From positions 1 through 63,265 of the forward strand of contig PYST01000226.1 of NCBI GenBank assembly GCA_003049485.1: a stretch of 63,265 bases of DNA. Reading direction: 5' to 3'. A program made the position numbers and the translations under genes. Below are positions 10,520-20,682 of the stretch, piece after piece. A model generated the notes under the pieces. That model made no database searches, was not told where the DNA came from, and worked only from the letters and a program-made list of their open reading frames with translations. This DNA is from Ophioceras dolichostomum. Its lineage: Eukaryota > Ascomycota > Sordariomycetes > Magnaporthales > Ophioceraceae. The stretch's first letter is position 1, and every line of letters begins with the position of its first letter.

Positions 10520-11925
10520 CGTGACAGGATTGTGTTCTCGATCCGCTGGTAGGTGGTCGGCTCGGTGTGGCCCTATGGAGAGCGAGCAAGATGGAGAAGG
10601 ACAAGAGCGGGATCGTAAAATTTTTCGTGGGACGAGCCGATGGGCGTTGCCGGATAACGTGCGGAGGAGACATCGGTGAGCTTATATGATGTGGCCAGAC
10701 TGGCATTCCCCCCAAGCAATACCTACCTACCTATCTAATTGCCTGTCAACCAGGGAGGCGAATCGCCGAGCAGCGGCAACAGCAGCAGCACCTACCAGCC
10801 CGTCCACCAGCAGCAAGAAATTTTCTAGCGCGTGCAGGGCCATCGCGACTTTGCGGGGGACACAAATTAACATCAATACAGAAGAGAAAGCCAATAATAG
10901 ACGGAGCTCCCAAAAAGTGAGTTTTGCTCCAGAGCCGACGTTGGACATCGTGGGCAGCTTTACCAAAGTGTATTGGCCAAGAACCTCCGAGATTGACAGA
11001 AGCGGCCAACGGGATATTCCCCGCAGTCGGCAGATCTTCTTTCGGGGACCCTCTAGGAGAGATTGCTGGCTAATTGTGGCGGCCAACAGGCTAGTCGGGA
11101 TAAAGCCGGATCCTCCGAGATGACGTCCTCACTTCTGTTGGTACACCTCCACGCCGGTGCACACGAAATTCCACCTCGTGTGACAGAATGATGGAAGTCT
11201 GGTTAGCGAAGAGTCTCTAGCTTACATTAGACTTGCGTATTCATTGTCCCGTTAGCGTGGTTGCTGCGCGAAGCCCTTAGACGTAGAGGTTGCTTGTAAA
11301 ACCTAATCTCACTAGCTTTTTATGAGCAGCAATGTAGTATTGTCCTTTAGTTAAAGCCGAATATATCCCCCCACTGAAAGTGATGTATTGACGGTTCATT
11401 GCCAGCCAGCACAAGGCTTGGAAATGTCAGTGTCACAGCGGCGATGCGTGTTTGTGTAATTATGTACTTCTCGGGGCCGATGTGTATGTCGTCAGAAAAG
11501 CAATGTGTGAAGTCTCTCTTTGACTCTCATAACCCATCTGGGCGGGGATTATTTCAGGGTTTCTCGTGCTTGGGGTCTCTGGCCGCTAGTTGAGAGAAAT
11601 AGACTGAATGTGAAGTTGACAAATGTCAAGATAGCAAAAGCAAGGGGAAAGGTCCTCCATCGCAACCTGTGTCCTGAGTAAGAGTGAATCTGAATTACCC
11701 TATTTCCCCGAGAGATTCCTCCCTAAGCGCTAGTTCAAAAGCAAAGAAAGAAGCAGCTTCGCCCCCAAGGCTCCAGCCACCCATCGTATTCGTCGTAGAG
11801 GCCGTTTTCTCCAAATAGGTGGCGCAAAATGATAGAAGATGATTGAGAGACTAGGAAACAGGAAACCGTCGCTCGACTTCTAGCACCTCACTCATATGAC
11901 ATGTCAAGCCGCCCGCACGTCCCGG
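10520..11925. other. Intergenic between the lectin-type gene and the split host gene
   Basis: No gene recognised. Frames of 80-145 codons overlap each other on both strands around 10686-11123 without recognisable domains and include Ala/Cys runs from a GCA/GCC-rich stretch near 10780. From 11120 to 11900 there is no supportable feature. Confidence 0.5.
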
Positions 11926-12361
11926 CTAGTCGCGCCTGCTCCGCTTGGCCGGAGGCGCCGTACCGGCCATGCTGACGAGGGCTAGGCCATCTTCAGCGTC
12001 GTCGGGGCCTCGCTTGCCATTGTGAAATGGATTGAGAGACCTGAGATCGTGCTCGACTCCCTTCGCGAAGGGACCCAGACCCCATCGATGGATCTCGTTG
12101 ATCCATAGGCCCAAATTCTGTCGGCCGGCCGCATTCGAGAACCCCCCTCTCGAGAGCAGAGTCATCGTAGGCAAATGCGAGGATACTCTATACTTGCTCT
12201 TGTCAGGGTTAGGTGCTACTGCTAACTTCCAGATCGTGTATCTCTTCGGGGTCAAGAAGAGCCCGAAATGCTGCATGTCGTGACTTGTCGCGGCATCTAG
12301 GTCGACGGCTTGGCTTTCAGTGTGCGTCGCCTTCTCGTGCAGCTTGTATCTGTTGTATAAT
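11926..12361 (-). pseudogene. 3' half of a host gene split by element 2
   Basis: After the element border the frame reads YNRYKLHEKATH, then DMQHFGLFLTPKRYTIWKL, and later LGLWINEIHRWGLGPFAKG, ending with a Lys/Arg-rich tail at 11926. A short NR(Y)-x-L segment, a H(F/Y)GL...TP...Y.IW strand pair and a W(I/V)NEIH.WGL motif are features I associate with an unnamed fungal protein family that may have a PD-(D/E)XK-nuclease-like core; that link is from memory and tentative. The other half (14068-14680) reads towards this one on the same strand. There is no start codon on this side. Confidence 0.6.
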
Positions 12362-12363
12362 TA

Positions 12364-14067
12364 AGCCCCACCCATGGATATCGGCCACCCCTGGAGTTGG
12401 CCACCACAACAACAACTAAGAGGCTATTCCAGACCTATCTACAGTCGCACCACGATCTCCGCTTCAATTTCGCTCCGTCTGAGGCTTCAATACCGTCGTC
12501 TGAAGCTATTTCCACCCTCCCAACCTCCGTCTGGGCCCTCTGAACGTTCTGCACGGTCGCGAACGTCGCATTGGGGTCAGGGTAGACAATCCTCCGTTTC
12601 CTAGGCTGGAGACCTTCCACTTGGGCCTCTAGACGTTGTTTTTGCATCTCCAGTTCGGCCAATTGATAATCCTTCCGATCCATGCCTTTTTGGAGCTTAG
12701 AAAACAACAATCTCGTCGTGGAATTGCCCCCCAACAGAGAGGTGATCTCTCGGGCCTGCTGGGCTGGCCGTGTGCGGTGTAGCCCACGCAATCGCTGAGG
12801 TGTTTTCCAGGAAAGCTGAGGGTTCATGAGGTCGTAGTCCCTCTGAGAGTCCCTCAAAGAGCCTCGCATCGGTGCGGGCGTTGCTGTTTTCCAGTAGCAA
12901 AGGGCTTATGAGAGGCTTGCCCATCCTCACCGGCCACAACCCCGTTGCTTTGAAGCCACCCTTGATATTATCGACGGTGAGGGCTTTTGATCGTGATTCT
13001 GAATAGGCCTGTAGGAAAAGTCGCTTGCCTACTATCACAGAGTTGTTGAATTGAGCGTTGTGGTCGATAATAAAGCGGTACGCGTGCTTGAGGGGGCTGA
13101 AGACCCCTAGGTCCAGGGGCTGCAGTACGTGGGAGGTGTGCGGAGGTAGGTAGACCGGCTGGATCTTATTAATAATGCATAAATCCATGAAATCCACGGT
13201 AGTATGACTACCGTGGCCATCCAGAAAGAGTAGACGGAGGTCATTGGGGTTAGCTGGGGTGGTATTCCGTATGAACACTTCCTGCAGCCATTTGACCCCC
13301 GTGGAATTGTCTGACCAGCCGTTCTTCGATCCAGGGCCTTTCCCGTTGCAGAGGCCTCGTCTGGCGCTTCCCCAGAACGATATCACGGCCTCCCTGACCC
13401 TCCAGAACCCCGGCCTCATCCATATTCCACCGGTTTTCCGGCTTGACCACGGAGATCTCCGGGAGAGAGAGCTTCCGCCACCAGTCCTTGATCACGGCCG
13501 TAGTAGCACCGTTGACGCGTGCAAACTCCATCCGACGAGGCTTCTGTGCTTGCAGAATAGGGTGCCGCTTAAGAGAGTTGGCTACCCAGCGTTTCCCTAC
13601 CGGCCTCGTATCTCCTCGGCGTTGGAGGATGCGCTCCACGAGATACCGGAGTTCCCGGTGCGTTGGAGGGAGTCCCTGAGCGGCCTGCGTGAGAACCCAG
13701 CCTTCCAGGGTCTCCTCTTGTATCTCAGCTAAGCGTTATTGGCCCGCGTGGGCTTGACGTGACGGGAGTCTCCCATGAAGTCGTTCCTGGAGGGTTGACC
13801 TCGGGACCCCCGATTCCAGGGAGGCCTTCCGCACAGATCGACCGCGCGAGACAGCCTGAACGGCCCAGGCGACGTCTTCTTCGGTGTATTGCTTCATTGT
13901 TGATTGATTGAGGCATTTCGATTTTTTCCCGATTTTTCCAATCGTGTTTTTGCGTAGAAATGCGGTGTTCCGTGGAGAGGGTTGTTGGTGCGGAGGTCCG
14001 TACGCAGGTGGCCGATTTCCAGGGGTGGCCGATATCCAGGGGTGGCCGATATCCATGGGTGGGGACT
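12364..14067 (-). mobile_element. Element 2: pogo/Fot1-type DNA transposon with inverted ends and TA duplication
   Basis: The left end reads AGCCCCACCCATGGATATCG and the right end, read inward, AGTCCCCACCCATGGATATCG. About 30 nt match after that one-base difference, and both ends are flanked by TA (12362-12363 and 14068-14069), the pogo/mariner target duplication. Total 1704 bp. The right end has three tandem GGTGGCCGATxTCCA-type subterminal units and the left end about two, probable transposase-binding repeats. It carries a minus-strand transposase with a nonsense codon, a deletion and a frameshift, so it can no longer mobilise itself. Confidence 0.9.
12435..13897 (-). pseudogene. Broken pogo/Fot1-type transposase (element 2)
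   Basis: Starts at the ATG at 13897 with MKQYTEEDVAWAVQAVSRG, an N-terminal psq-type helix-turn-helix (RKASLESGVPRSTLQERL). A TAA at 13738-13736 replaces what is probably a Gln codon; the same frame then continues through LPPTHRELRYLVERILQ, RHPILQ and PENRWNMDEAG (first Asp). About 45 codons are lost around 13370-13400 together with the frame. The next frame has WLQEVFIRNTTPAN, LLFLDGHGSH (second Asp) and SHVLQPLDLGVFSPLK (third Asp). A last frameshift near 12780 leads into LLGGNSTTRLLFSKLQKGMD and the basic C-terminus ending at 12435. Over the shared core it is roughly 60% identical by eye to the element 1 protein, so the two are related subfamilies, not recent copies. Confidence 0.9.
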
Positions 14068-14070
14068 TAC
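14065..14070 (-). promoter_or_regulatory. Potential 5' splice donor at the host-element 2 junction
   Basis: Host G plus the TA duplication plus the AGT end of the element gives GTAAGT, the canonical fungal donor, directly after the in-frame codons CTC CTT GCG of the host gene. Acceptor-like AGs lie just past the other end (CAACAG ending at 12350, CAAG ending at 12343). Using the latter would rejoin the host frame at LHEKATH. No transcript evidence is available. Confidence 0.35.
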
Positions 14071-14680
14071 CGCAAGGAGCGACGTCTGAGCAAGCACTTC
14101 ACGGCTAGAGTTTGCCCACTCGATCGTGAAGTACGGACACACCAGGCGGCCCTCTAGACACTTGGTGACAGAGTCGGCGATCCTGGGCGTCCCGCATTTC
14201 TCGAAGGCGTCGAGGCGCAGCCAGTAGGCGGCAGCGGGGACAGGGTGGTCTGATCGTGCTCCACTGCGTCGGATTGAAGGGTCTAGCCATTGCGACGAGA
14301 ACGGCACAGATGGGTTTAGGACCAGCTCACATCGCCACTCATCATCAGGCTCGAAAGAGCTAGGCGGTAGGGACTCGTCACCAGCATCGATGAGGAAGCG
14401 CTGTACCAGCCCCGGCCCACCGCGTAGTATCTTTGAAATCCGAGGCCAGCAGCCGCTGATAGAACTTGTCCATGTCCTTCGGAGTCACCTATTGGTCGCA
14501 TACCGCTCCGTCGAGGCACAGTTTGGCGTAGTTAGGAAAACAACCTCTGAATCGGTCCACGCCAGTTCCGAATATGTCGTCGAGATGCGCGCATTTCGGT
14601 TCGTCGACCAGGATTAGGATTCTGTAGTCAAATACCGGAGGGGGAAAATGATTTGCCGAGGCGGCAGCAGATGAAGCCAT
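14068..14680 (-). pseudogene. 5' half of the host gene split by element 2
   Basis: Begins at an ATG at 14680 (MASSAAASANHFPPPVFDYR), reads LDDIFGTGVDRFRG and NYAKLCLDGAVCDQ, then meets a TAG near 14490 followed in frame by VTPKDMDKFYQRLLASDFKD. A second frame carries GGPGLVQRFLIDAGDESLPP, later VPAAAYWLRLDAFEKCGTPR and LVCPYFTIEWANSS, up to LAQTSLLAV at the transposon border (14070). The two frames imply either an unrecognised intron or a frameshift besides the insertion. The (Y/F)FTIEW strand could hold the acidic residue of a PD-(D/E)XK-like core, by analogy only. Together with 11926-12361 it forms one former gene. Confidence 0.55.
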
Positions 14681-15761
14681 GACGGAAAAGCAAAACGGCG
14701 GAGCGAAGGGAAGTGATTAGATCGAGGATGGAGACGACACGCAAATGCTAGATTCTCGTGTGCCGTGAGGAATTCGCTTGCTAGTTTGAGGTACTGACAG
14801 AGCCTAGGTTGGCGTCTGTGGTTAGCGGTCGGCCGGAGGAGAAATTCTGGTCAGAGAAGCATTATCGCGCAGAGCTTTGTCGAGCAGAAGGCAAAGTGGT
14901 CGTTGGGAGAAACATACCAGGCTGCGACCCGAGTGCCGTGGCTCAGTCTGACGATCCCTGGTCCTGCCAGCCGTACCTGGAACCTAGCAGCTGAAGGTGT
15001 CGCATGCAGTGGATGGAGGTAAATGGTGGTATTGATGTCGGTGTTCGGTGATGTGAAGGAAGGCAGGCGAAGATCCCGGCACAGGGAGGAGGGTAGACCT
15101 GATGATCTACCGGGAGCGTTGAGTCGGCGCGAGGCGGTGGAATAGCAGCAGGGAAGGAGTTAAGGAAAGAAGCTGGGATTCGGAAGGATCGAATGGTTAA
15201 ATCTCTCAGCGAGAAAGAACTTGAAGGAAAGAGCGCCCGAGAGGACGGTGGATAGGATAGCTGGTGCCTGAAGAATCGGCGGCAGGTAGGTACCTAGGGT
15301 TCGTCACTGCCTGATCAGCCAAAGCTTATAACGATTCTCGGCTGTCATTTCTGTTGAGGATGGGATAGATGAGTTCCCTATCCGCCGACATATACAACTG
15401 GCAGCGCCGTGCCCCGAACGAAGGCCTCATAAGAACTAGGGGAAAGAGAAACATCCTTCGCCGTAGACAGGCGGTTAGTATGCTGACATACCATCAGAGA
15501 ATAAAGATCAGAGTAAAATGAGGACAAAAGATAAGAAAAGAAGAGAGATGATACGAAGAAGATCAAAGAAACGACAAGAGGTATCATCAGCTATCCAACG
15601 CCGGGGTCCTCCCAAATTAGTTGCCATATCGTCTCAACCATATCACACTCGGCATTGTTCCGCCTGTGACATTTCCGACCCAGGCCAATTCCTGGCTTTG
15701 ACCTTCCCAGCTTCACTGCCTGTCTGCCTGCCTGCCTAACAACCTGGTACATTAAAGCCCT
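14681..15761. other. Intergenic
   Basis: No gene or RNA recognised; a few short frames without recognisable domains. Confidence 0.5.
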
Positions 15762-17154
15762 CTATCGAGAAAGGTGATGACGCCCACCACCACCAAGAAC
15801 ATCCTCATCATGCAACGGCACGGCGATGTACTCCCCCTGCTGCGCCGGATTATATCTCGGCGACCCCAACGGCGAAGCGAACTGGCTGTCCGGCACCCCA
15901 CCCACAGCCCCACCACCACCACCAACACCGACATCCGATCCCGGCGCGCCTACTTGAAAGTTATTCGGCGACGGGAACGGCGACTCGAAACTCAGACGAT
16001 CGCGCTGTGCCATCTGCTGCTGCTGCTGCGCCATGTCCATCTGGCCTCCTTGCACGCCTGGCACGTACGCCTTGTACATGCCCGCGCCGACGCCGTAGTT
16101 GTTGCTGTGGTTGTTGTTGCCACTGTCGAGCTCGAGTGGCGGGGGCTGCGAGTCGATCTCGTACACGGCCGGGAGCGACGCCGGCACGGCGCCGCCCGAG
16201 TGCGTGCGCGTGTGCGTGCTGTAGGCGGGGCTTGGGTGGCGCGGGTCCAGGGTCGCGCCGGCGGGTAGTGTTGCGCCGGTGGTGGAGAAGGGCGCGGCGA
16301 ACATGTCGGGGGAGTGGCCGGTTGGCTTGTAGCCCATGGTGTTGCGGGGGGAGCCGATTGCTGTGGCGCTGCTGTTGTATGAGTCTGGAGGTCGGGTGGG
16401 AAGGAGATGCCTGGTTAGTATATCTAGAAATCCACGGGAGGGTTGGTGGGTGCAGATGGAGTGGGTTGGTTGATGACTGATGATGTTGAGAATGACGGGA
16501 CTCACCCCTGAAGGGACTCGGCTGGCCGTTGTGGTCGTAGTATGGCGACTCGTTGAAGTCGTAGGCGGAAGCAGTCGAGGTGGGAGCGATGGTTGCATCG
16601 TCTCGTTGTCTCCGTTTGTGCGACCTCCAGCCAAACTTGTACATCAGGATGGCAATGATGACGACAACGAGGAGCCCTACGCTGACGGCGACGCCCGCGA
16701 TGGTGCCCGGCGACATGGACGAGGACTGTTGTTGCTCCACGGTGGCCACATTTGGCGCAGCGGAGGCTGTCGAAGAAGGGGTCGAAGAGGGCGTGAGGAA
16801 CTTGGCCCGGTTGTTGATGTCGCCGCTCAGCTTCGCCGGCACGAGATTGGGCTGGGGACAGCCACTCCCGCATGGATTTGTGTTACAACATCCCATGAAC
16901 GGCGGGGTGTTGAACTTGCAGGTGTACCATATCGAGGTTGTCCTTGCATCGTCGCAGTCCTGAGTGGGGAGCTGGTCGTACTTGTCGCCCGAGAACGTCG
17001 CTGTCCTGAGGTTTTCCGCTGGGCACTTGCCGGTGCCGTCCGCACACGGATCACTCGTGCAGCACCCGATGAATGGGACAGTACTCTTCTCGCAGATGTA
17101 GAAGGTGCCGCCGCTGGGGCAGGACAGCCCGAAGTACTGGAACGCGGACGTCAT
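15762..17154 (-). CDS. Cys-rich single-pass membrane protein, two exons
   Basis: Predicted 423 residues; exons 17154-16506 and 16384-15762 joined by a GT-AG intron. The N-terminal 100 residues contain two copies of a module C-(x)n-C-(x)6-F(I/M)GCC-x3-PC...C (first copy ICEKSTVPFIGCCTSDPC, second TCKFNTPPFMGCCNTNPC). A Ser/Thr/Ala spacer follows, then one membrane helix at about 151-174 (TIAGVAVSVGLLVVVIIAIL) and a basic stop-transfer RSHKRRQR. The cytosolic tail is long, low-complexity and rich in Ser, Pro, Gly, Gln and His. No N-terminal signal peptide, so it is probably a type III (N-out) membrane protein. The double FxGCC module is common in filamentous-ascomycete membrane proteins of unknown function; a cell-surface sensor or wall-linked role is inference. 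Confidence 0.85.
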
Positions 17155-18935
17155 CTGCGGCCCAGTCCTTGTGCCTCCCCTGATAAAGATGCGGAGTAGG
17201 GGTAGCTAAAAGTGAAATCTCAAGCGACCGAGGCTACTCGAAGCGACTGGTAGGCGTCAGTCGAAGGAAAACAGTCGGCGCAGTATGTATGTACGACGTT
17301 CTTTCGAGTTGACAAAAAAAGAAGCGGGAAGGAAGACGGAGTATCTGGTAAGCAATTCGATTGGGGCACAGGATAGAGTTAAAAACAGCCGGATCAGATG
17401 AACGAGGAAAACAAAAACAGAAGAACAAAACGACAAGGGTCGGCCGGGGGTATCGTTATTATCGAGCCCAGCCCTTTCTGACCCAGCCTGCCTAGGGTAG
17501 CCTTCGCCGTCATCCCTCCTTGCTGGCTTTCTTCTTGGCTGCTGATCCAAGTTCTGCTAAAATGCGCAGTACTTCGCACCCTTGGTGCAATGCAACAGCA
17601 GCAGCAGCCTTTTGGCTGGGTTTGCTCGCTCGCTTCTCGCCTGCAAGTCCTTGCTGCAGAGGAGGTCACTGAGGTGCTGGACGTGTCCCGTTTTGGTCAA
17701 GTGCGCACGCACTTGCATGCAGGCCCAGCTCTCCGGTGCAGCAGGACTCAGCCCTCTCAGACGGCTTCGGGGCGGTTTTTTGGGTTCCAGCCCAATTGCC
17801 AAGCCGTTGAGAAATCTCCACGATTCCAATTTTTGTGGTGGGCACGGTCGACAAATCTTTTGCCTTGACGGCCCTAGGACAAGGACCGACCCCCAATCCT
17901 CACCATTCCATGTCCGGAAATGAGCGAAGGGATATGGCCCATGCCTTCCCAAAATGGGAAGTGTACACACATGAAAAAACCACAGAGCCTTTCCTTTGAT
18001 GGCGATCTGTTCCCGTTATTGTGCAACAGAGAAAAAGCAAGACGGGACGAACGAGACAAAGCTGAGCAAGCGACTGGATGGCAGCCCTACCAGCGGCGAA
18101 AGCGGCGAAGGCGACGCCGTCGCAGTCATTGAGGGCTGCAAGAGGGTTGCAAAAGGGTCTGAGGTGGTGTAGGGGAAGGGAGGGGTACTGGGGGAAGCTT
18201 GGATAACGGGCGCACTCATCGTTGGGGTCGACGTGCGTAAAATTAGTTCCAAGACCGAGGAACCAAGGCAAGAAGTCAAAAATGTGATAACAGGGAAGCG
18301 ACACGAACCCGGGGTGGTGGGTGGCGTTTTTCGCGGTCTTCCGTTGGTTGATTCTGGTTGCCAGCGGTGTGATAATGGCCCACCCCGCTCCGGGCGGACG
18401 TGGGCGGAATTCTCGAACAAGGACTAAAGACCCCTCACTTCCCCCAAAACGGATTAGATCAAGACGCCACGAGAACATAGTTTGGGGGCATTGCTCTAGC
18501 GACTGCATTTTCACTGCCTCCACCAAGTTCGTCTTCCCGTAGCTGGATTGTGCACTATTGAGGTCGAACTCTGATGTGGTGCCTTGGCAGTCAGGCAGGC
18601 TCCTCGGCGACTGGTGGTCCCGAGTCTCGTCGAGGCACTTGAGTAATAGTCCGGGTCAGCAAAGCTCAGCTGCAGCTAGAGGATCTCTCCCACATTCTTA
18701 CATACATATGCTTCCTCTCGTGCTGTATCCAATAGGTTGTGGTCTGTGATGTCTTGGACGACGGTGTGGCGTCACGAAAGCTGCTGATGATGATCCTCAT
18801 CAGCCATCACTTCAATAAACAGCCATGCAAGGTCGTCGAACAGGCTGCCAGACGAGAGGCAGCCGGAGCAGCTATCTAAACAAACAAAGGCCAAATCTTC
18901 CTGATCGAGTCCAATCTTTCGAGTGTCCCTTGGCA
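17155..18935. other. Intergenic, 3' side of the permease gene
   Basis: Overlapping chance-like frames on both strands (largest on minus 17900-18526) with no recognisable domain. It contains the upstream region of the Cys-rich membrane protein gene. Confidence 0.5.
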
Positions 18936-20682
18936 TCAAAAATTCTTCAGCAGCCTCTTCCAAAGCGGGAGTGGCGGCCCACTCAAGGTGCCGTCCTCTA
19001 TCTCCTTCGCCTCGTCGACATCTCGTCTCCTGCCAGACACGAGGTCAACCTCGTGAGTCTTCCAAAGCTTCGTGTGGACAATGAACTTGTATCCAAAGTA
19101 TATGATGGGGAATAACGGCAGCAGGATATACGCTGCCACAAAGCTGCCGGCATCAAACGGCGCGAGTGTGGCCCACCCTTGCACGAAAGCGAGGAAAATG
19201 TTCGCGCCGAGGCCGAAGTAGGCGTTGTACGGGTACAAGAAGGACTGGAATGGCAGTGATGCCGGATCGTGTCCCTGAGCCTTCCACGCCCTGCGAAAGC
19301 TGATGTGGATGAACGAGATGGCACCCCAGACAATAAAGGTCGACACGCCAGACAGGTTAACGATGTACCCGTAAGCCTTCGCAGACCCCGTCGAAATGTT
19401 CATCATGCTAAGAGCGCCACAGGCGTTGGCGAACAGAATCGCCGGAACGGGAACGCCCCGCGCATTCGTCCATCCGAAAAACCGAGGCGCCATCTTATCT
19501 TGAGCCATGTACAGTAGCGTGCGGCTGGCGATGTAGATGCTCGAGTTGATGGCGCTTAGGCAGGTGATGAAGATGAAGGCGTTGATCAGATGCACGCCAC
19601 CCTCCCACCCGGCATTCTGAATCGCGACCGTCATGGGACTGCGCAAAGCGCGGCTGCCGCCCTTGATCAGGCCGTCGGCGTTCCAGGGAACCGTCAGGCC
19701 GAAGAAGATCGCGCTGCCCATGTAGATGAAGACGATGCGCCAGAAGACCTGCCGGATGGCAAGCGGCACCGCCACGCGCGGGTTCTTTGTCTCGGTCGCT
19801 GCCACCGCGACGGATTCGACGCCAGCGTAGAACGTGCTGCAAAACACGAACACGGTCGCCACGCCTTTGAAGCCGTCGGCGAACGCTCCCGGGTCCCGCC
19901 AATAGAGCGACCCCAAGGCGGGTCTCCCGGGGATGCCACCGCCGACGTACACGAGCGAGAAGAAGAAGTAGGCCACCAGCCCGAGGAGCTTGATAAGCGC
20001 CAGCCAGAACTCTGCTTCACCAAAAGATTCCACGCCTAACATCTGGAATGCGGTGAAGGCGGACTGCATCATTATCATCATCAACCATGGCAAGTCAGCT
20101 TGCTGATGCTTCGTATGTAAACGACAGATCGTCATCACTTACCCAAAAGATTAAGAAATATCCCCATATAGGCACCTTGTCGCCCCAAAGCGCAAAGATG
20201 CTGCAGATGGCATTATACTCGTTCGCCAACACCGTCCACCAGATGATATAGTAGTTCCACCCGACGGCGACGCCAAACGCCTTGTCGACAAACCGCGTGG
20301 CCAGGCCCGTGAAGGCCCCTCCGCTCGGGTACAGCGTCGTCAGCTCGCCGAGGCTCTGCATGATGCTGAACGCGACGATGCCGATGACGCCGAACCCAAT
20401 GATCAGCGCCGCGGGGCCGCCGTTCGCCAGCGCGCCGCCGGAGCCCACGAGCAGCCCCGGCCCGATGATGCCCGCGAGGGCCATCATGCTCAGATGCCTC
20501 GTCTTGAGCCCGCGCTTCACGCCGCTGTGCGGGTCGATCGCCTGGAAGTCGCTCGAGTCGCCCTCCAGGGTCTCCGGCCCGGACCCGGCCTCGACGGCGG
20601 AGTCCTTCCGGTCGGCGCCGGCAAAGATGCCGGTCTCGCCGCCGCGGCCATCGTGCTGTCGCTGGTGGTGCTGGTGAGACAT
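18936..20682 (-). CDS. Amino-acid permease (APC superfamily), two exons
   Basis: Predicted 555-residue plasma-membrane permease importing amino acids with protons. Exons 20682-20143 and 20063-18936, intron of 79 nt. A hydrophilic N-terminal tail of about 55 residues ends in the family signature LKTRHLSMMALAGIIGPGLL at the first helix. Further hallmarks are SLGELTTLYPSGGAF, FQMLGVESFGEAEFWLA spanning the second exon start, FYAGVESVAVAATETKNPR, FITCLSAINSSIYIASRTL and NLSGVSTFIVW. About twelve hydrophobic segments are visible, and the C-terminal tail ends PPLPLWKRLLKNF. Length and motifs fit the fungal AAT/YAT family; substrate specificity cannot be read. Start chosen at MSHQHH (20682), the first ATG leading into the tail. 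Confidence 0.93.

Noticed and set aside
17900..18526. Minus-strand 208-codon frame downstream of the permease gene
   Set aside because: No recognisable motif and overlapping frames of similar length on both strands suggest chance.
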